Assembly: GCA_904397185.1 (NCBI GenBank)
Contig: CAJFOL010000054.1
Location: forward strand, 1-8,297
Length of the DNA: 8,297 bases
DNA from: an uncultured Clostridia bacterium
GTDB lineage: Bacteria; Bacillota; Clostridia; Christensenellales; UBA1242
Direction of reading: 5' to 3'
Within the stretch, counting starts at the first letter, position 1. The number at the start of each line of letters is the position of its first letter. The notes beneath the pieces are model-generated. The model worked only from the letters and a program-made list of their open reading frames with translations, was not told the origin of the DNA and ran no database searches. The position numbers and the translations under genes are program-made. Below, one piece after another: positions 1 to 6,832 of the stretch.

Positions 1-39
1 GAGGCTGATGGTAATAAATACTATGAGATGAGTGTGTAA
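1..39 (+). CDS. Possible 3' end of a truncated gene
   Basis: Frame 1 from the window edge is open for 12 codons (EADGNKYYEMSV) and ends in TAA at 37-39. The residues look like ordinary protein and the stop type matches all other genes here. With so little sequence neither family nor reality can be established; it may be a chance open stretch. If real, the gene lies upstream of the window and converges on the valS operon. Confidence 0.3.
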   Translation, partial: EADGNKYYEMSV

Positions 40-65
40 AACACACAAATTCGCTAGAATTTATA

Positions 66-87
66 AAATTTTATGCAAATAAAATTT
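66..87. other. Perfect AT-only hairpin with GCAA loop
   Basis: AAATTTTAT (66-74) pairs perfectly with ATAAAATTT (79-87) around a GCAA loop, which is a GNRA tetraloop when read on the plus strand. There is no following T-tract, so it is not a standard terminator. It could be a weak transcript-end structure for the gene ending at 39. A smaller hairpin, GTGTGT-AAA-ACACAC (32-46), precedes it and overlaps that stop codon. Confidence 0.35.
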
Positions 88-115
88 CAACATCACATAG
101 TTTATATTATCACAT

Positions 116-148
116 AAAAAAGCAATAATGAGGTTGTCATTATTGCTT
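116..148 (-). terminator. Rho-independent terminator of the valS operon
   Basis: Positions 120-131 pair perfectly with 137-148 (12 bp) around a 5-base loop. Read on the minus strand the hairpin is followed by six T residues (121-116; the first two also close the stem). It lies about 35 bases past the stop codon of the membrane protein gene. There is no T-tract on the plus side, so it works in one direction only. Confidence 0.85.
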
Positions 149-181
149 AAAGTATATTTAGTATCAAGTGTAAATATAAAC

Positions 182-1027
182 TTAAATGAGGTTGTCATCT
201 CTACTTTCACTTGATTTACTATCATCTTCGCTTTGTGTGTATTTATCGGGGAAATTTTCTTCGTTTTTGCTATCAATCTTTATATTTTCATTTGATAGGT
301 TGCCACTATATTCTAGTGATAATGTGGTTTGCTGTGATTGTTGACGAACAAAAACAAGTTCCTTCTCATAAAAATTTATACCAAGCGAGTGACGACTGAG
401 TTTCCCTATCAAAAAGTGCAGGCAAAAGACAATTCCACCAATGAAATTGCAGAGTATATCCTGCATCGTGTCAGTCACAAGTGGAACGTCATACCCTACT
501 GCTGGCTTACCTTGTGACATCTGTCCGAGGCAATTGTCGCCAAACCATTCGAGGAGTTCCCAAATAAGTTCGCACGTCATAGTGAAACAAAAGCAGAATG
601 CTAAAACCAGCCACACATTCAATTTTTTATAGTTATCAAGTCTAGAAATGACAAATATTCCAAGGAGTGCAAAGACATATCCTGCAAGCAAATGAACTAT
701 AAGGTCAAACCACCAAATTTGATTGTAAGCATCAAGCACACAGCCCACAAATCCAGCAAAAAGGATATAAAATTGAATTGAAAAGAAGATTATATTTGAC
801 ATACGGTGTCTAAAGATATATTCGGCTAGGCATGGCACTAAAACAAGGGCGGCTATGCCAAAACTTGCGAAAAGTCTATCCTCTCTGCCCACAACAATAT
901 AGTAAATGCCAAGTGCAATGCAAGACACAAACTGCGCAAGCATTAAAAGTAGATTTATTATCCTAAAAATCTTATCATTTTTTTGTAAGTCCTTAAATTT
1001 CACCCATTTGCCTATCAATTTCTTCAT
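182..1027 (-). CDS. Six-helix membrane protein, YjdF/DUF2238-like
   Basis: Integral membrane protein of 281 residues with about six hydrophobic segments (roughly 24-46, 53-72, 77-98, 108-128, 137-155, 190-210). Conserved-looking polar residues sit in or next to the membrane: D108 and H112 (FDLIVHLLAGY), E153, E157 and E160-W161 (CELIWELLEW), and D186-T187-x-x-D190. This H / ELxEW / DTxxD pattern and helix layout resemble the YjdF (DUF2238) family, whose function is unknown to me. The cytoplasmic tail (about 215-281) is hydrophilic, rich in Ser, Glu, Asp and Asn, and probably disordered. The start at 1027 is preceded by AGGGTGA and lies 13 bases after the valS stop, so the two genes are very likely cotranscribed. 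The acidic pattern in the membrane might suggest a metal site or an enzyme, which is inference. The family call rests on motif memory and has not been tested by a profile search. Confidence 0.85.
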   Translation of the reverse strand: MKKLIGKWVKFKDLQKNDKIFRIINLLLMLAQFVSCIALGIYYIVVGREDRLFASFGIAALVLVPCLAEYIFRHRMSNIIFFSIQFYILFAGFVGCVLDAYNQIWWFDLIVHLLAGYVFALLGIFVISRLDNYKKLNVWLVLAFCFCFTMTCELIWELLEWFGDNCLGQMSQGKPAVGYDVPLVTDTMQDILCNFIGGIVFCLHFLIGKLSRHSLGINFYEKELVFVRQQSQQTTLSLEYSGNLSNENIKIDSKNEENFPDKYTQSEDDSKSSESRDDNLI

Positions 1028-1040
1028 AAATCACCCTAAA

Positions 1041-3638
1041 TTACAAATTTTTCAACTCTTTCTTAACATTTTCAAGTAAAATTTGATTGTGAGCGAGTTT
1101 TTCTTTTTCGCTATCGACCAAAGCCTTTGGAGCCTTTGCGACAAAGCCTTGATTTTCAAGCATTTTCGTAGAACGATTGACTTCAAATGTGAGACGTTCA
1201 ATCTCTTTCTCAAGTCTCTGTCTCTCTTTTTCGCTGTCAACTAGTTGTCCCATTGGAAGGTATATCTTAACATTTTCGCACATAATCAAAGTGCATTTTT
1301 CATTAGGCTCGCCCGCTATCATCTGACAATCTTCGCCACCTGAAAGTTTTGCTATCTCCTGGAGATTTTCGCTTATTAATTTATCATGTCCATCACTTTC
1401 AATAAATATTGATATTTTTTTATTATCTGGAACGTTAAATTCGCTTCTTGCATTACGCATTGCCCTAATAATGCTTATAATCTTTTCAAAATTGTTTTTA
1501 AGCCCTTTTACCTCCACCTTCTTTGGAAAAGCCGAGTACATGATGGTCTCTTCATGTGATGGAAGTTCTTGATAAATATATTCTGTTACAAATGGAATAA
1601 ACGGATGGAAAATTTTGAGCAAGTTTGACAAAACATAGTAAAGTACGTTTTGTGTGGTCTGCTTTCTTGTCTTATCTTCGCCGTAAAGGTCAACCTTGCT
1701 AAGTTCTATATACCAGTCACAGAATTTTGATACAGTGAACTCTATCAAATTGCTTGTTGCGACACCGAATGCATACTTGTCAATATTTTTATTGACTGAC
1801 TTTATAAGTTTGTCAAGTTCGCTGAGTATCCACTTATCCTTTTCTTGCAAAACAAACCTATCAATCGGTTTTATTTCAATATCTTTGATATTTTGAAGCA
1901 CAAACTTGCTTGCATTATATAGTTTGTTGATAAAAATCTTTGCCTCTTTTGCCTTTTCTTCTCCGTATTTGATATCCGTCCCTGCACTCATCCCGTTTAT
2001 CAGGCTTAGTCTTAAGGCATCCGCACCATACTTGTTTATCATATCAATCGGGTCAACACCATTTCCAAGGTGCTTTGACATCTTAACCCCATGAATATCT
2101 CTTACAAGTCCATGAATTACAACATCTTTGAATGGCACCTCTCCCATAAATTTAATCCCAGAGAACACCATTTTTGACACCCAGAAAGTTATGATATCAT
2201 AACCAGTAACTAGGGCTGAAGTAGGATAATAGTATTTTAAATCTTCGGACATTTCAGGATAGCCTAGGGTCGAGAATGGCCAAAGAGCAGATGAGAACCA
2301 TGTGTCGAGAACGTCATTATCTTGAGTTAGGTTTGTATCACCGCATACCTCACATTTTGTAGGATACTCTTCACAAGCGAAAGTATGCCCATATGAGCAA
2401 GTGAACACAGGTATTCGGTGTCCAAGCCAAATTTGACGAGAAATGCACCAGTCTTGGATATTTTCAAGCCAATTTAAATATGTCTTTTCATAACGTTTTG
2501 GATGGAAGTTGAGTTTTCCGCTCTTGACCGCCTCGATTGCAGGACGAGCGAGGTCTTTCATCTTGACAAACCACTGGGTAGAAATACGTGGTTCGGTAAA
2601 AGAGCCACAACGTTCGCAGGTACCGACTTGATTTTTGTACTTTTCTTTTTTTACCAAGTAACCGCCGTCAACAAGAGCCTTTTCTATAAGAGGTCTTGCC
2701 TCAATTCTATCCATTCCAGCGAACTGTCCCGTCACCTTAGTCAATTTTCCGTCATCGTCAATACAGTTTATAACCTCTAAGTTATGTCTAAGACCAACCT
2801 CGTAGTCATTTGGGTCATGTGCTGGTGTTATCTTAACCGCACCTGTACCAAAACCCATCTCGCAGTAGTCATCAGCGATGAGTTTTATCTTTCTGTTTAC
2901 AAGTGGCAAGATTAAATCTTTGCCTATCTTATCCTTAAACCTAGCATCATTTGGGTTAACTGCAACAGCGGTATCACCAAAAAGAGTTTCAGGTCGTGTC
3001 GTTGCAACTGTAACCTCACCACTACCGTCAGCAAATGGATATCTTATATACCAAAGGAATGTATTTTGATCGATATGAACATTTTCGTTGTCAGAAATGG
3101 TTGTCTTACAACTTGGGCAATAGTTGACTACCCTTTTCCCTTTATAGATAAGTCCTTCCTTGTAATACTCACAAAATACATGGCGAACTGCCCTGTTCAA
3201 ATTTTCATCCATAGTAAAAGCAAGTCTTGACCAGTCACAAGAGACACCTAATTTTTTGAGTTGGTCGCAAATGACATGGGTGTATTTGCCGTACCACACC
3301 CAACCTCTTTTTAAAAACTCTTCGCGTCCTATTGACTCCTTGCTTTCTCCGTTGCGTTTTAAATCTTTGACTAAAACCTGCTCGGTTGCAATCGCTGCAT
3401 GGTCTGTTCCTGGCACCCAAAGAGTATTGTAGCCCTGCATACGTTTTGTCCTTATCAAAATATCTTGCATGGTGTTGTCAAGTGCATGTCCGATATGAGC
3501 CTTGCCTGTAACATTAAGCGGTGGCATAACAATAGAGTAATGCTCTCGTCCGTCTGGTTGAGTGGTAAAATAATTTTTATCCATCCATTTTTTGTAAATT
3601 TCGCCTTCAAATAACTCTGGTGTGTATGATTTGTCCAT
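1041..3638 (-). CDS. valS: Valyl-tRNA synthetase
   Basis: Class I aminoacyl-tRNA synthetase of 865 residues that charges tRNA-Val with valine in the cytoplasm; the length is normal for the bacterial family. In order: the catalytic HIGH motif (48-51) in PPLNVTGKAHIGH; zinc-ribbon-like cysteines (C174/C177, C341/C344, C414/C429/C432); the CP1 editing domain with TTRPETLFGDTAVAVNP (213-229) and HDPNDYEVG (274-282), which clears mischarged Thr-tRNA; WCISRQIWLGHRIP (397-410); the second ATP motif at 519-523; the helical anticodon-binding domain (about 600-730); and a C-terminal coiled coil (about 800-865) with the family's GFVAKAPKALVDSEKEK stretch. The second ATP motif reads KMSKH where most ValRS have KMSKS (see findings). 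The ATG at 3638 is chosen for its AAAGGAGAG site 8 bases upstream and a typical N-terminus. It is the first gene of an operon with the membrane protein. I see no T-box leader. Confidence 0.98.
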   Translation of the reverse strand: MDKSYTPELFEGEIYKKWMDKNYFTTQPDGREHYSIVMPPLNVTGKAHIGHALDNTMQDILIRTKRMQGYNTLWVPGTDHAAIATEQVLVKDLKRNGESKESIGREEFLKRGWVWYGKYTHVICDQLKKLGVSCDWSRLAFTMDENLNRAVRHVFCEYYKEGLIYKGKRVVNYCPSCKTTISDNENVHIDQNTFLWYIRYPFADGSGEVTVATTRPETLFGDTAVAVNPNDARFKDKIGKDLILPLVNRKIKLIADDYCEMGFGTGAVKITPAHDPNDYEVGLRHNLEVINCIDDDGKLTKVTGQFAGMDRIEARPLIEKALVDGGYLVKKEKYKNQVGTCERCGSFTEPRISTQWFVKMKDLARPAIEAVKSGKLNFHPKRYEKTYLNWLENIQDWCISRQIWLGHRIPVFTCSYGHTFACEEYPTKCEVCGDTNLTQDNDVLDTWFSSALWPFSTLGYPEMSEDLKYYYPTSALVTGYDIITFWVSKMVFSGIKFMGEVPFKDVVIHGLVRDIHGVKMSKHLGNGVDPIDMINKYGADALRLSLINGMSAGTDIKYGEEKAKEAKIFINKLYNASKFVLQNIKDIEIKPIDRFVLQEKDKWILSELDKLIKSVNKNIDKYAFGVATSNLIEFTVSKFCDWYIELSKVDLYGEDKTRKQTTQNVLYYVLSNLLKIFHPFIPFVTEYIYQELPSHEETIMYSAFPKKVEVKGLKNNFEKIISIIRAMRNARSEFNVPDNKKISIFIESDGHDKLISENLQEIAKLSGGEDCQMIAGEPNEKCTLIMCENVKIYLPMGQLVDSEKERQRLEKEIERLTFEVNRSTKMLENQGFVAKAPKALVDSEKEKLAHNQILLENVKKELKNL

Positions 3639-3641
3639 GTG

Positions 3642-3665
3642 TAAAACTCTCCTTTAAAACTCTCC
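3642..3665 (-). promoter_or_regulatory. Tandemly duplicated ribosome binding site of valS
   Basis: On the minus strand the 11-mer GGAGAGTTTTA occurs twice with a 13-base period (3665-3655 and 3652-3642). The copy nearest the gene forms the AAAGGAGAG Shine-Dalgarno at proper distance from the ATG at 3638. The distal copy has no start codon of its own and would be a spare ribosome docking site. Confidence 0.7.
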
Positions 3666-3746
3666 GTAAATAAATTTGTTTTTTAAATTAATAAAATTAA
3701 TCTATTTACATTATACAACTAAATCTATAATATTTAGATTGCGTTT

Positions 3747-3792
3747 TTAGATTATATTAGATTATATAATTAGATTATATTAGATTATATAA
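3747..3792. repeat. Tandem 23-bp repeat, two perfect copies
   Basis: Two identical, abutting 23-bp units (3747-3769 and 3770-3792) are each built from two TAGATTATAT decamers plus a short spacer. Counting an extra TAGATT at 3735, five copies start at 3735, 3748, 3758, 3771 and 3781, with alternating 13 and 10 base steps. On the minus strand every decamer reads TATAAT as part of ATATAATCTA, so the array supplies four -10-like boxes facing valS. It could be a multi-site operator, a cluster of -10 elements, or slippage-born simple sequence. Confidence 0.85.
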
Positions 3793-3813
3793 CAAATCTT
3801 TTTCAAAAAGCAA
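3784..3813 (-). promoter_or_regulatory. Candidate valS promoter
   Basis: On the minus strand TTGCTT (3813-3808) and a perfect TATAAT (3789-3784) are separated by 18 bases. The -10 is the first of four TATAAT boxes in the tandem array; the others, and TATAAT at 3715-3710, lack a convincing -35. A start here would give a leader of about 130-140 bases for valS. The -35 is weak, so which box is used is uncertain. Confidence 0.4.
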
Positions 3814-3916
3814 GCAAAATATAGTTACAAAATATTAAGTCAAAAATATTTCTATGTGCAAAGGGCCACTAAATCTATAAAAGTCAGTATGTTCACACCA
3901 AAAACACTCCGCCACC

Positions 3917-3945
3917 TTGACAAAGATTGTAGAATATGGTAAAAT
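3917..3945 (+). promoter_or_regulatory. Sigma-A promoter of the LRR operon
   Basis: TTGACA (3917-3922) is perfect consensus and TAAAAT (3940-3945) differs from the consensus at one base. The spacer is exactly 17 bases and carries TGG just before the -10, an extended -10 element. Transcription should start near 3952, giving a leader of about 29 bases before the ATG at 3981. The box is close to ideal, so the operon may be well expressed in the absence of a repressor. Confidence 0.85.
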
Positions 3946-3980
3946 GATTTTGTTAAAAATAAATATTAATTAGGAGAAAT

Positions 3981-6551
3981 ATGAGAAAATTTGCTGGTGT
4001 GCTTAAACAAGTAACAGATGAAGATTTGGAACTTCTTATAAACAATCCAAAAGAATTTTGGAAAGATGTAACAGAAATTGATAATTATGCTTTTGCTGGC
4101 TGTAAAAAATCGTATGAAATTACGATTCCAAATCATATTAAAAAAATTGGTCCCTATGCTTTTGACAATTGCCACTATTTCAAAAGTATTGTTTTGCCAA
4201 AAAATATAACCGAAATTGAAAGAGGAACTTTTAGACACTGTATATTCCTTAATGATATTGTCATACCTAAAACTGTTACCAAAATTGGAGACGATGCTTT
4301 TCTAAACACTAACTTGCGAAATATTGTATTGCCAGAGGGAGTTACTGAAATTGGAGAACGTTCCTTTTCTGAATGTAGAAATTTGGAAAATATAACTCTA
4401 CCTAAAAGTTTGTCATACATAGGAAAGAGTGCTTTTTGTGGTTGTCATAAATTAGAACAGGCTATCATTCAAAGTAATATTTCGATTATTGAACCTCAAA
4501 CTTTTAAGTTTTGTGAAAATTTAGAAAATATTACCCTGCCTAAATCTATAACATCAATAGGGACCTCCGCATTTGAAGAGTGCAAAAGTTTGAAAGAAAT
4601 AGTCGTGCCAGAAAATGTTTCGGCAATATGTGATAATGCCTTCGGCAAATGCAGCAATCTAAAAAGTGTTATTTTACCAAAAAATTTGACTGAAATAGGT
4701 GATTCTGCCTTTTCAGGTTGCGAAAGTTTGGAAAATATTGTCATTCCAGACGGAGTTACAGAAATTAATAGAGAGGCATTCTTTGATTGTTGTAATTTAA
4801 AATCTGTCTCACTGCCAAAATCTTTGAAAAAGATAGGAGATAATGCATTCGGCAGATGCTATGCTCTTGAAAATATCATATTGCCAGAAAGTTTAGAAGA
4901 AATTGGAACTAGTGCTTTCCTTATGTGCGAAAACCTAAAAAATATCACCATTCCAGACAATATAAAATCTATTGGAAGAGGTGCTTTCCTAGGTTGTAGT
5001 AATTTAAGCATTAAATATAAAAATATTTCGATTGATAAGGACTGTTTCTTTGACAAGTCAAGAATGTTGCAGTTTTTAGTTAACCATGATTTTAGCGAAG
5101 ATAGTCTCAAAAAATATGAGAGATTGATAAATTCAAATGTTAACATCCCTCTATTCAAAGAAGATGAACTTGACAAGGTGAATGTCTCTTTGTGGAAGAA
5201 ATTGTCTAGCAAATTCTTACCTGATATTATGGATACCAAGGATATCGATGAACTCAACGTCGCCGATTTTAATATGCTTGCAAAAAATCTTGGGCTTTTT
5301 GATAGCGAGAGCAAGATAAAGGCAAAATCTCATCAAGGGAAGGAAATAGAGTTACCTGTCAATGACCTCGCATATAAATTTTTGCAAAAGTTTATAAATG
5401 ATGTACCTATTGAAAATATGCATATTTACTTGCAAGGCATGGAAGGGCTCGGACAAAACAAAGAATTTTTGATGTTTTTAAACAACAAAAACAACTATGA
5501 CGCACTTATTGCTCAGGTAGAAAATCACAATGAAGGCATTTTGACACAGATCTACGAGTGGTTTATAGAGCGAGAAAAACTTGAACTTGGGCAGAGTGAA
5601 GATGATAGCAATCTTTCAAATATTCCAACAGGCGAGCAGAACAGATACAAGATTCGAACCTATGATGAAGGAGAGAATGGAGTTGAAAAAACAAGGTGGA
5701 AAAGCCCGACGATTGAACTTTTGATGAAAGAGTTTGCTAGCAAAAGGTTTGCAGGTATTACAACTGCGAGAGAACGAGAAATTGCTGATAATTTTGCAAA
5801 TATCTACGACTATAAGCAAAAGCACTTTGACAAGGCAAAGGATATTGACAAAGAGCGAGATGAAAGTGGCGTGCCTGACTTTATTGTTGGTAAGCACATA
5901 GGGCAAAACAGAACACAGGCATACAAGGAATACTTTGCTCTCACCGAGGCGTTGCGAGATGAAACTCTTAGAAATGCCGAGGAAATTATGGAAAATCAGG
6001 TGGATGTTTCAAACAAAATATTTACCTATGACACCCTTGCAAAGAGTGATATTGCAAACTTCTCAATCGGTTTTATGGCAAGTTGTTGTGCAAAACTTTA
6101 TGGTGCTGGGGCGGGTGCAATGCGAGGTTCAATTATATCAAAAGATATGCAACCTCTTGTGGTGAAAAATAGCAAGGATGAGATTGTTGCCTATTCCGTT
6201 CTCTATATAAATCGTGAGCAAGGCTATGCGGTTTTGAATGATATTGAAGTCAATACTAGATATATGGGTCATGACGAAGAACTAAAAATCATCTATGAAA
6301 AGATGAGAAGATGTGCAATTGAGAATATTGAGGAGTATAACAAAACTGCCACCCTACCAGTCTCAAAAATCAATTGTGGTATATCACCAAACTGGAAAGC
6401 AGTCAACAAATATGTTGAGGCAAACCCAAAGAGTCCAATCTTAAGTGCACCAGATTTTGATGATTTTAATTATGTTGGCTCTGGCTCATGGTCTGGCGAC
6501 TGGCATAGGTCTCAATACACCATTTGGACACTTGATGAAATGGAGAAATAA
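3981..6551 (+). CDS. Cytoplasmic BspA-type LRR protein with GNAT-like C-terminal region
   Basis: Protein of 856 residues. Residues 30-348 form 14 BspA/TpLRR-type (LRR_5) repeats of about 23 residues with the pattern V-T-x-I-G-x-x-A-F-x-x-C-x-x-L-x-x-I-x-L-P-x-x; the fourth is one residue short and the last is an irregular cap. The middle (about 360-670) is mostly helical and charged, and I do not recognise it. The C-terminal part (about 680-850) contains a Cys-Cys/Gly-rich stretch (SCCAKLYGAGAGAMRGSI, 701-718), strands around PLVVKNSKDEIVAYSVLYI, then GYAVLNDIEVNTRYMG and a long helix, and ends in SGSWSGDWHRSQYTIW. The strand-strand-helix order recalls a GNAT fold, but the acetyl-CoA loop QxxGxG is absent. 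There is no signal peptide, transmembrane segment or LPXTG anchor, so it should be cytoplasmic, unlike most BspA-LRR surface proteins. The start has AGGAGA just upstream and a strong promoter. It is first in a three-gene operon. LRRs usually bind protein partners; the role here is unknown. Confidence 0.9.
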   Translation: MRKFAGVLKQVTDEDLELLINNPKEFWKDVTEIDNYAFAGCKKSYEITIPNHIKKIGPYAFDNCHYFKSIVLPKNITEIERGTFRHCIFLNDIVIPKTVTKIGDDAFLNTNLRNIVLPEGVTEIGERSFSECRNLENITLPKSLSYIGKSAFCGCHKLEQAIIQSNISIIEPQTFKFCENLENITLPKSITSIGTSAFEECKSLKEIVVPENVSAICDNAFGKCSNLKSVILPKNLTEIGDSAFSGCESLENIVIPDGVTEINREAFFDCCNLKSVSLPKSLKKIGDNAFGRCYALENIILPESLEEIGTSAFLMCENLKNITIPDNIKSIGRGAFLGCSNLSIKYKNISIDKDCFFDKSRMLQFLVNHDFSEDSLKKYERLINSNVNIPLFKEDELDKVNVSLWKKLSSKFLPDIMDTKDIDELNVADFNMLAKNLGLFDSESKIKAKSHQGKEIELPVNDLAYKFLQKFINDVPIENMHIYLQGMEGLGQNKEFLMFLNNKNNYDALIAQVENHNEGILTQIYEWFIEREKLELGQSEDDSNLSNIPTGEQNRYKIRTYDEGENGVEKTRWKSPTIELLMKEFASKRFAGITTAREREIADNFANIYDYKQKHFDKAKDIDKERDESGVPDFIVGKHIGQNRTQAYKEYFALTEALRDETLRNAEEIMENQVDVSNKIFTYDTLAKSDIANFSIGFMASCCAKLYGAGAGAMRGSIISKDMQPLVVKNSKDEIVAYSVLYINREQGYAVLNDIEVNTRYMGHDEELKIIYEKMRRCAIENIEEYNKTATLPVSKINCGISPNWKAVNKYVEANPKSPILSAPDFDDFNYVGSGSWSGDWHRSQYTIWTLDEMEK
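4068..5024 (+). repeat. In-frame 69-bp LRR-coding repeat array
   Basis: Fourteen successive repeat units, mostly 69 bp, encode the LRR solenoid (residues 30-348). Units are diverged at DNA level while the Leu/Ile, Ala-Phe, Cys and Pro scaffold stays fixed, so the array is old and selected rather than a recent expansion. One unit (residues 99-120) is 66 bp. The periodicity also creates recurrent antisense open frames that are not genes. Confidence 0.9.
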
Positions 6552-6589
6552 AGACAATACAAATTTTCAAAATATAAAGGTGGTAAAGT

Positions 6590-6823
6590 ATGGAAAATGA
6601 CAAAATAAATGAAGAGTTTATTCAAATAAATATTGAATTGCATAATTTGCTTGCCGAACTTGAAAAACTTGACTTTGAAAGGTCAAAAATTCTTAATAGT
6701 AATGATAGCGACAGCGAAATTGCTGAAAAAATGGCAAAAAATATTGAAAATTATGAGAATTTGCTATCAAAAATGAAACAACTCAGCACTCGCTCGGCAA
6801 AATTAAAGGGTAAAATCAAATAA
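6590..6823 (+). CDS. Small coiled-coil protein of unknown function
   Basis: Protein of 77 residues, almost entirely helix-forming and very rich in Glu, Lys, Asn, Leu and Ile. Heptad-like hydrophobic spacing in about 8-36 (IQINIELHNLLAELEKL) and 44-75 (IAEKMAKNIENYENLLSKM) suggests a two-helix coiled-coil hairpin joined by a polar NSNDSDS loop (36-42). There is no cysteine, tryptophan, signal peptide or membrane segment, and no helix-turn-helix or ribbon-helix-helix motif that I can see. The ATG at 6590 has AAGGTGG six bases upstream, supporting it as a real gene. It lies 38 bases after the LRR gene and 9 bases before the GNAT-ASCH gene, whose ribosome binding site overlaps its stop (TAAGGAGA), so translation is probably coupled. 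It could be an adaptor for either neighbour; this is inference. Confidence 0.8.
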   Translation: MENDKINEEFIQINIELHNLLAELEKLDFERSKILNSNDSDSEIAEKMAKNIENYENLLSKMKQLSTRSAKLKGKIK

Positions 6824-6832
6824 GGAGAAAGC

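Larger units (their letters stand above)
3639..3980. other. Divergent intergenic region between valS and the LRR operon
   Basis: This 342-base, very AT-rich spacer contains, from left to right: the doubled valS ribosome binding site; a minus-strand TATAAT at 3715-3710 without a good -35; an array of TAGATT motifs (3735-3786) with inverted AATCTA copies at 3699, 3722 and 3872; a 13-base direct repeat ACTAAATCTATAA at 3718-3730 and 3868-3880; and the LRR operon promoter at 3917-3945. I see no ORF, tRNA, T-box or strong terminator in it. The part 3793-3867 holds nothing recognisable beyond the weak -35 candidate noted separately. Confidence 0.8.

Noticed and set aside
61..276. Minus-strand open frame of 71 codons downstream of the membrane protein gene
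   Set aside because: It overlaps the membrane protein C-terminus in another frame, runs through the rho-independent terminator, and has no convincing start signal.
3747..3792. CRISPR-like or mobile-element repeats
   Set aside because: The units abut without spacers, are AT-only simple sequence and lack palindromic ends or any nearby cas or transposase gene.
3905..3925. Minus-strand AAGGTGGCGGAG as a T-box core
   Set aside because: It lacks the ACCGCG half of the T-box consensus, lies upstream of the candidate valS promoter, and has no terminator/antiterminator stems. It overlaps the -35 region of the LRR promoter.
4175..5314. Antisense open frames across the LRR region
   Set aside because: They recur with the 69-bp repeat period and read as low-complexity antisense of the LRR codons, with no ribosome binding sites; they are shadows of the real gene.
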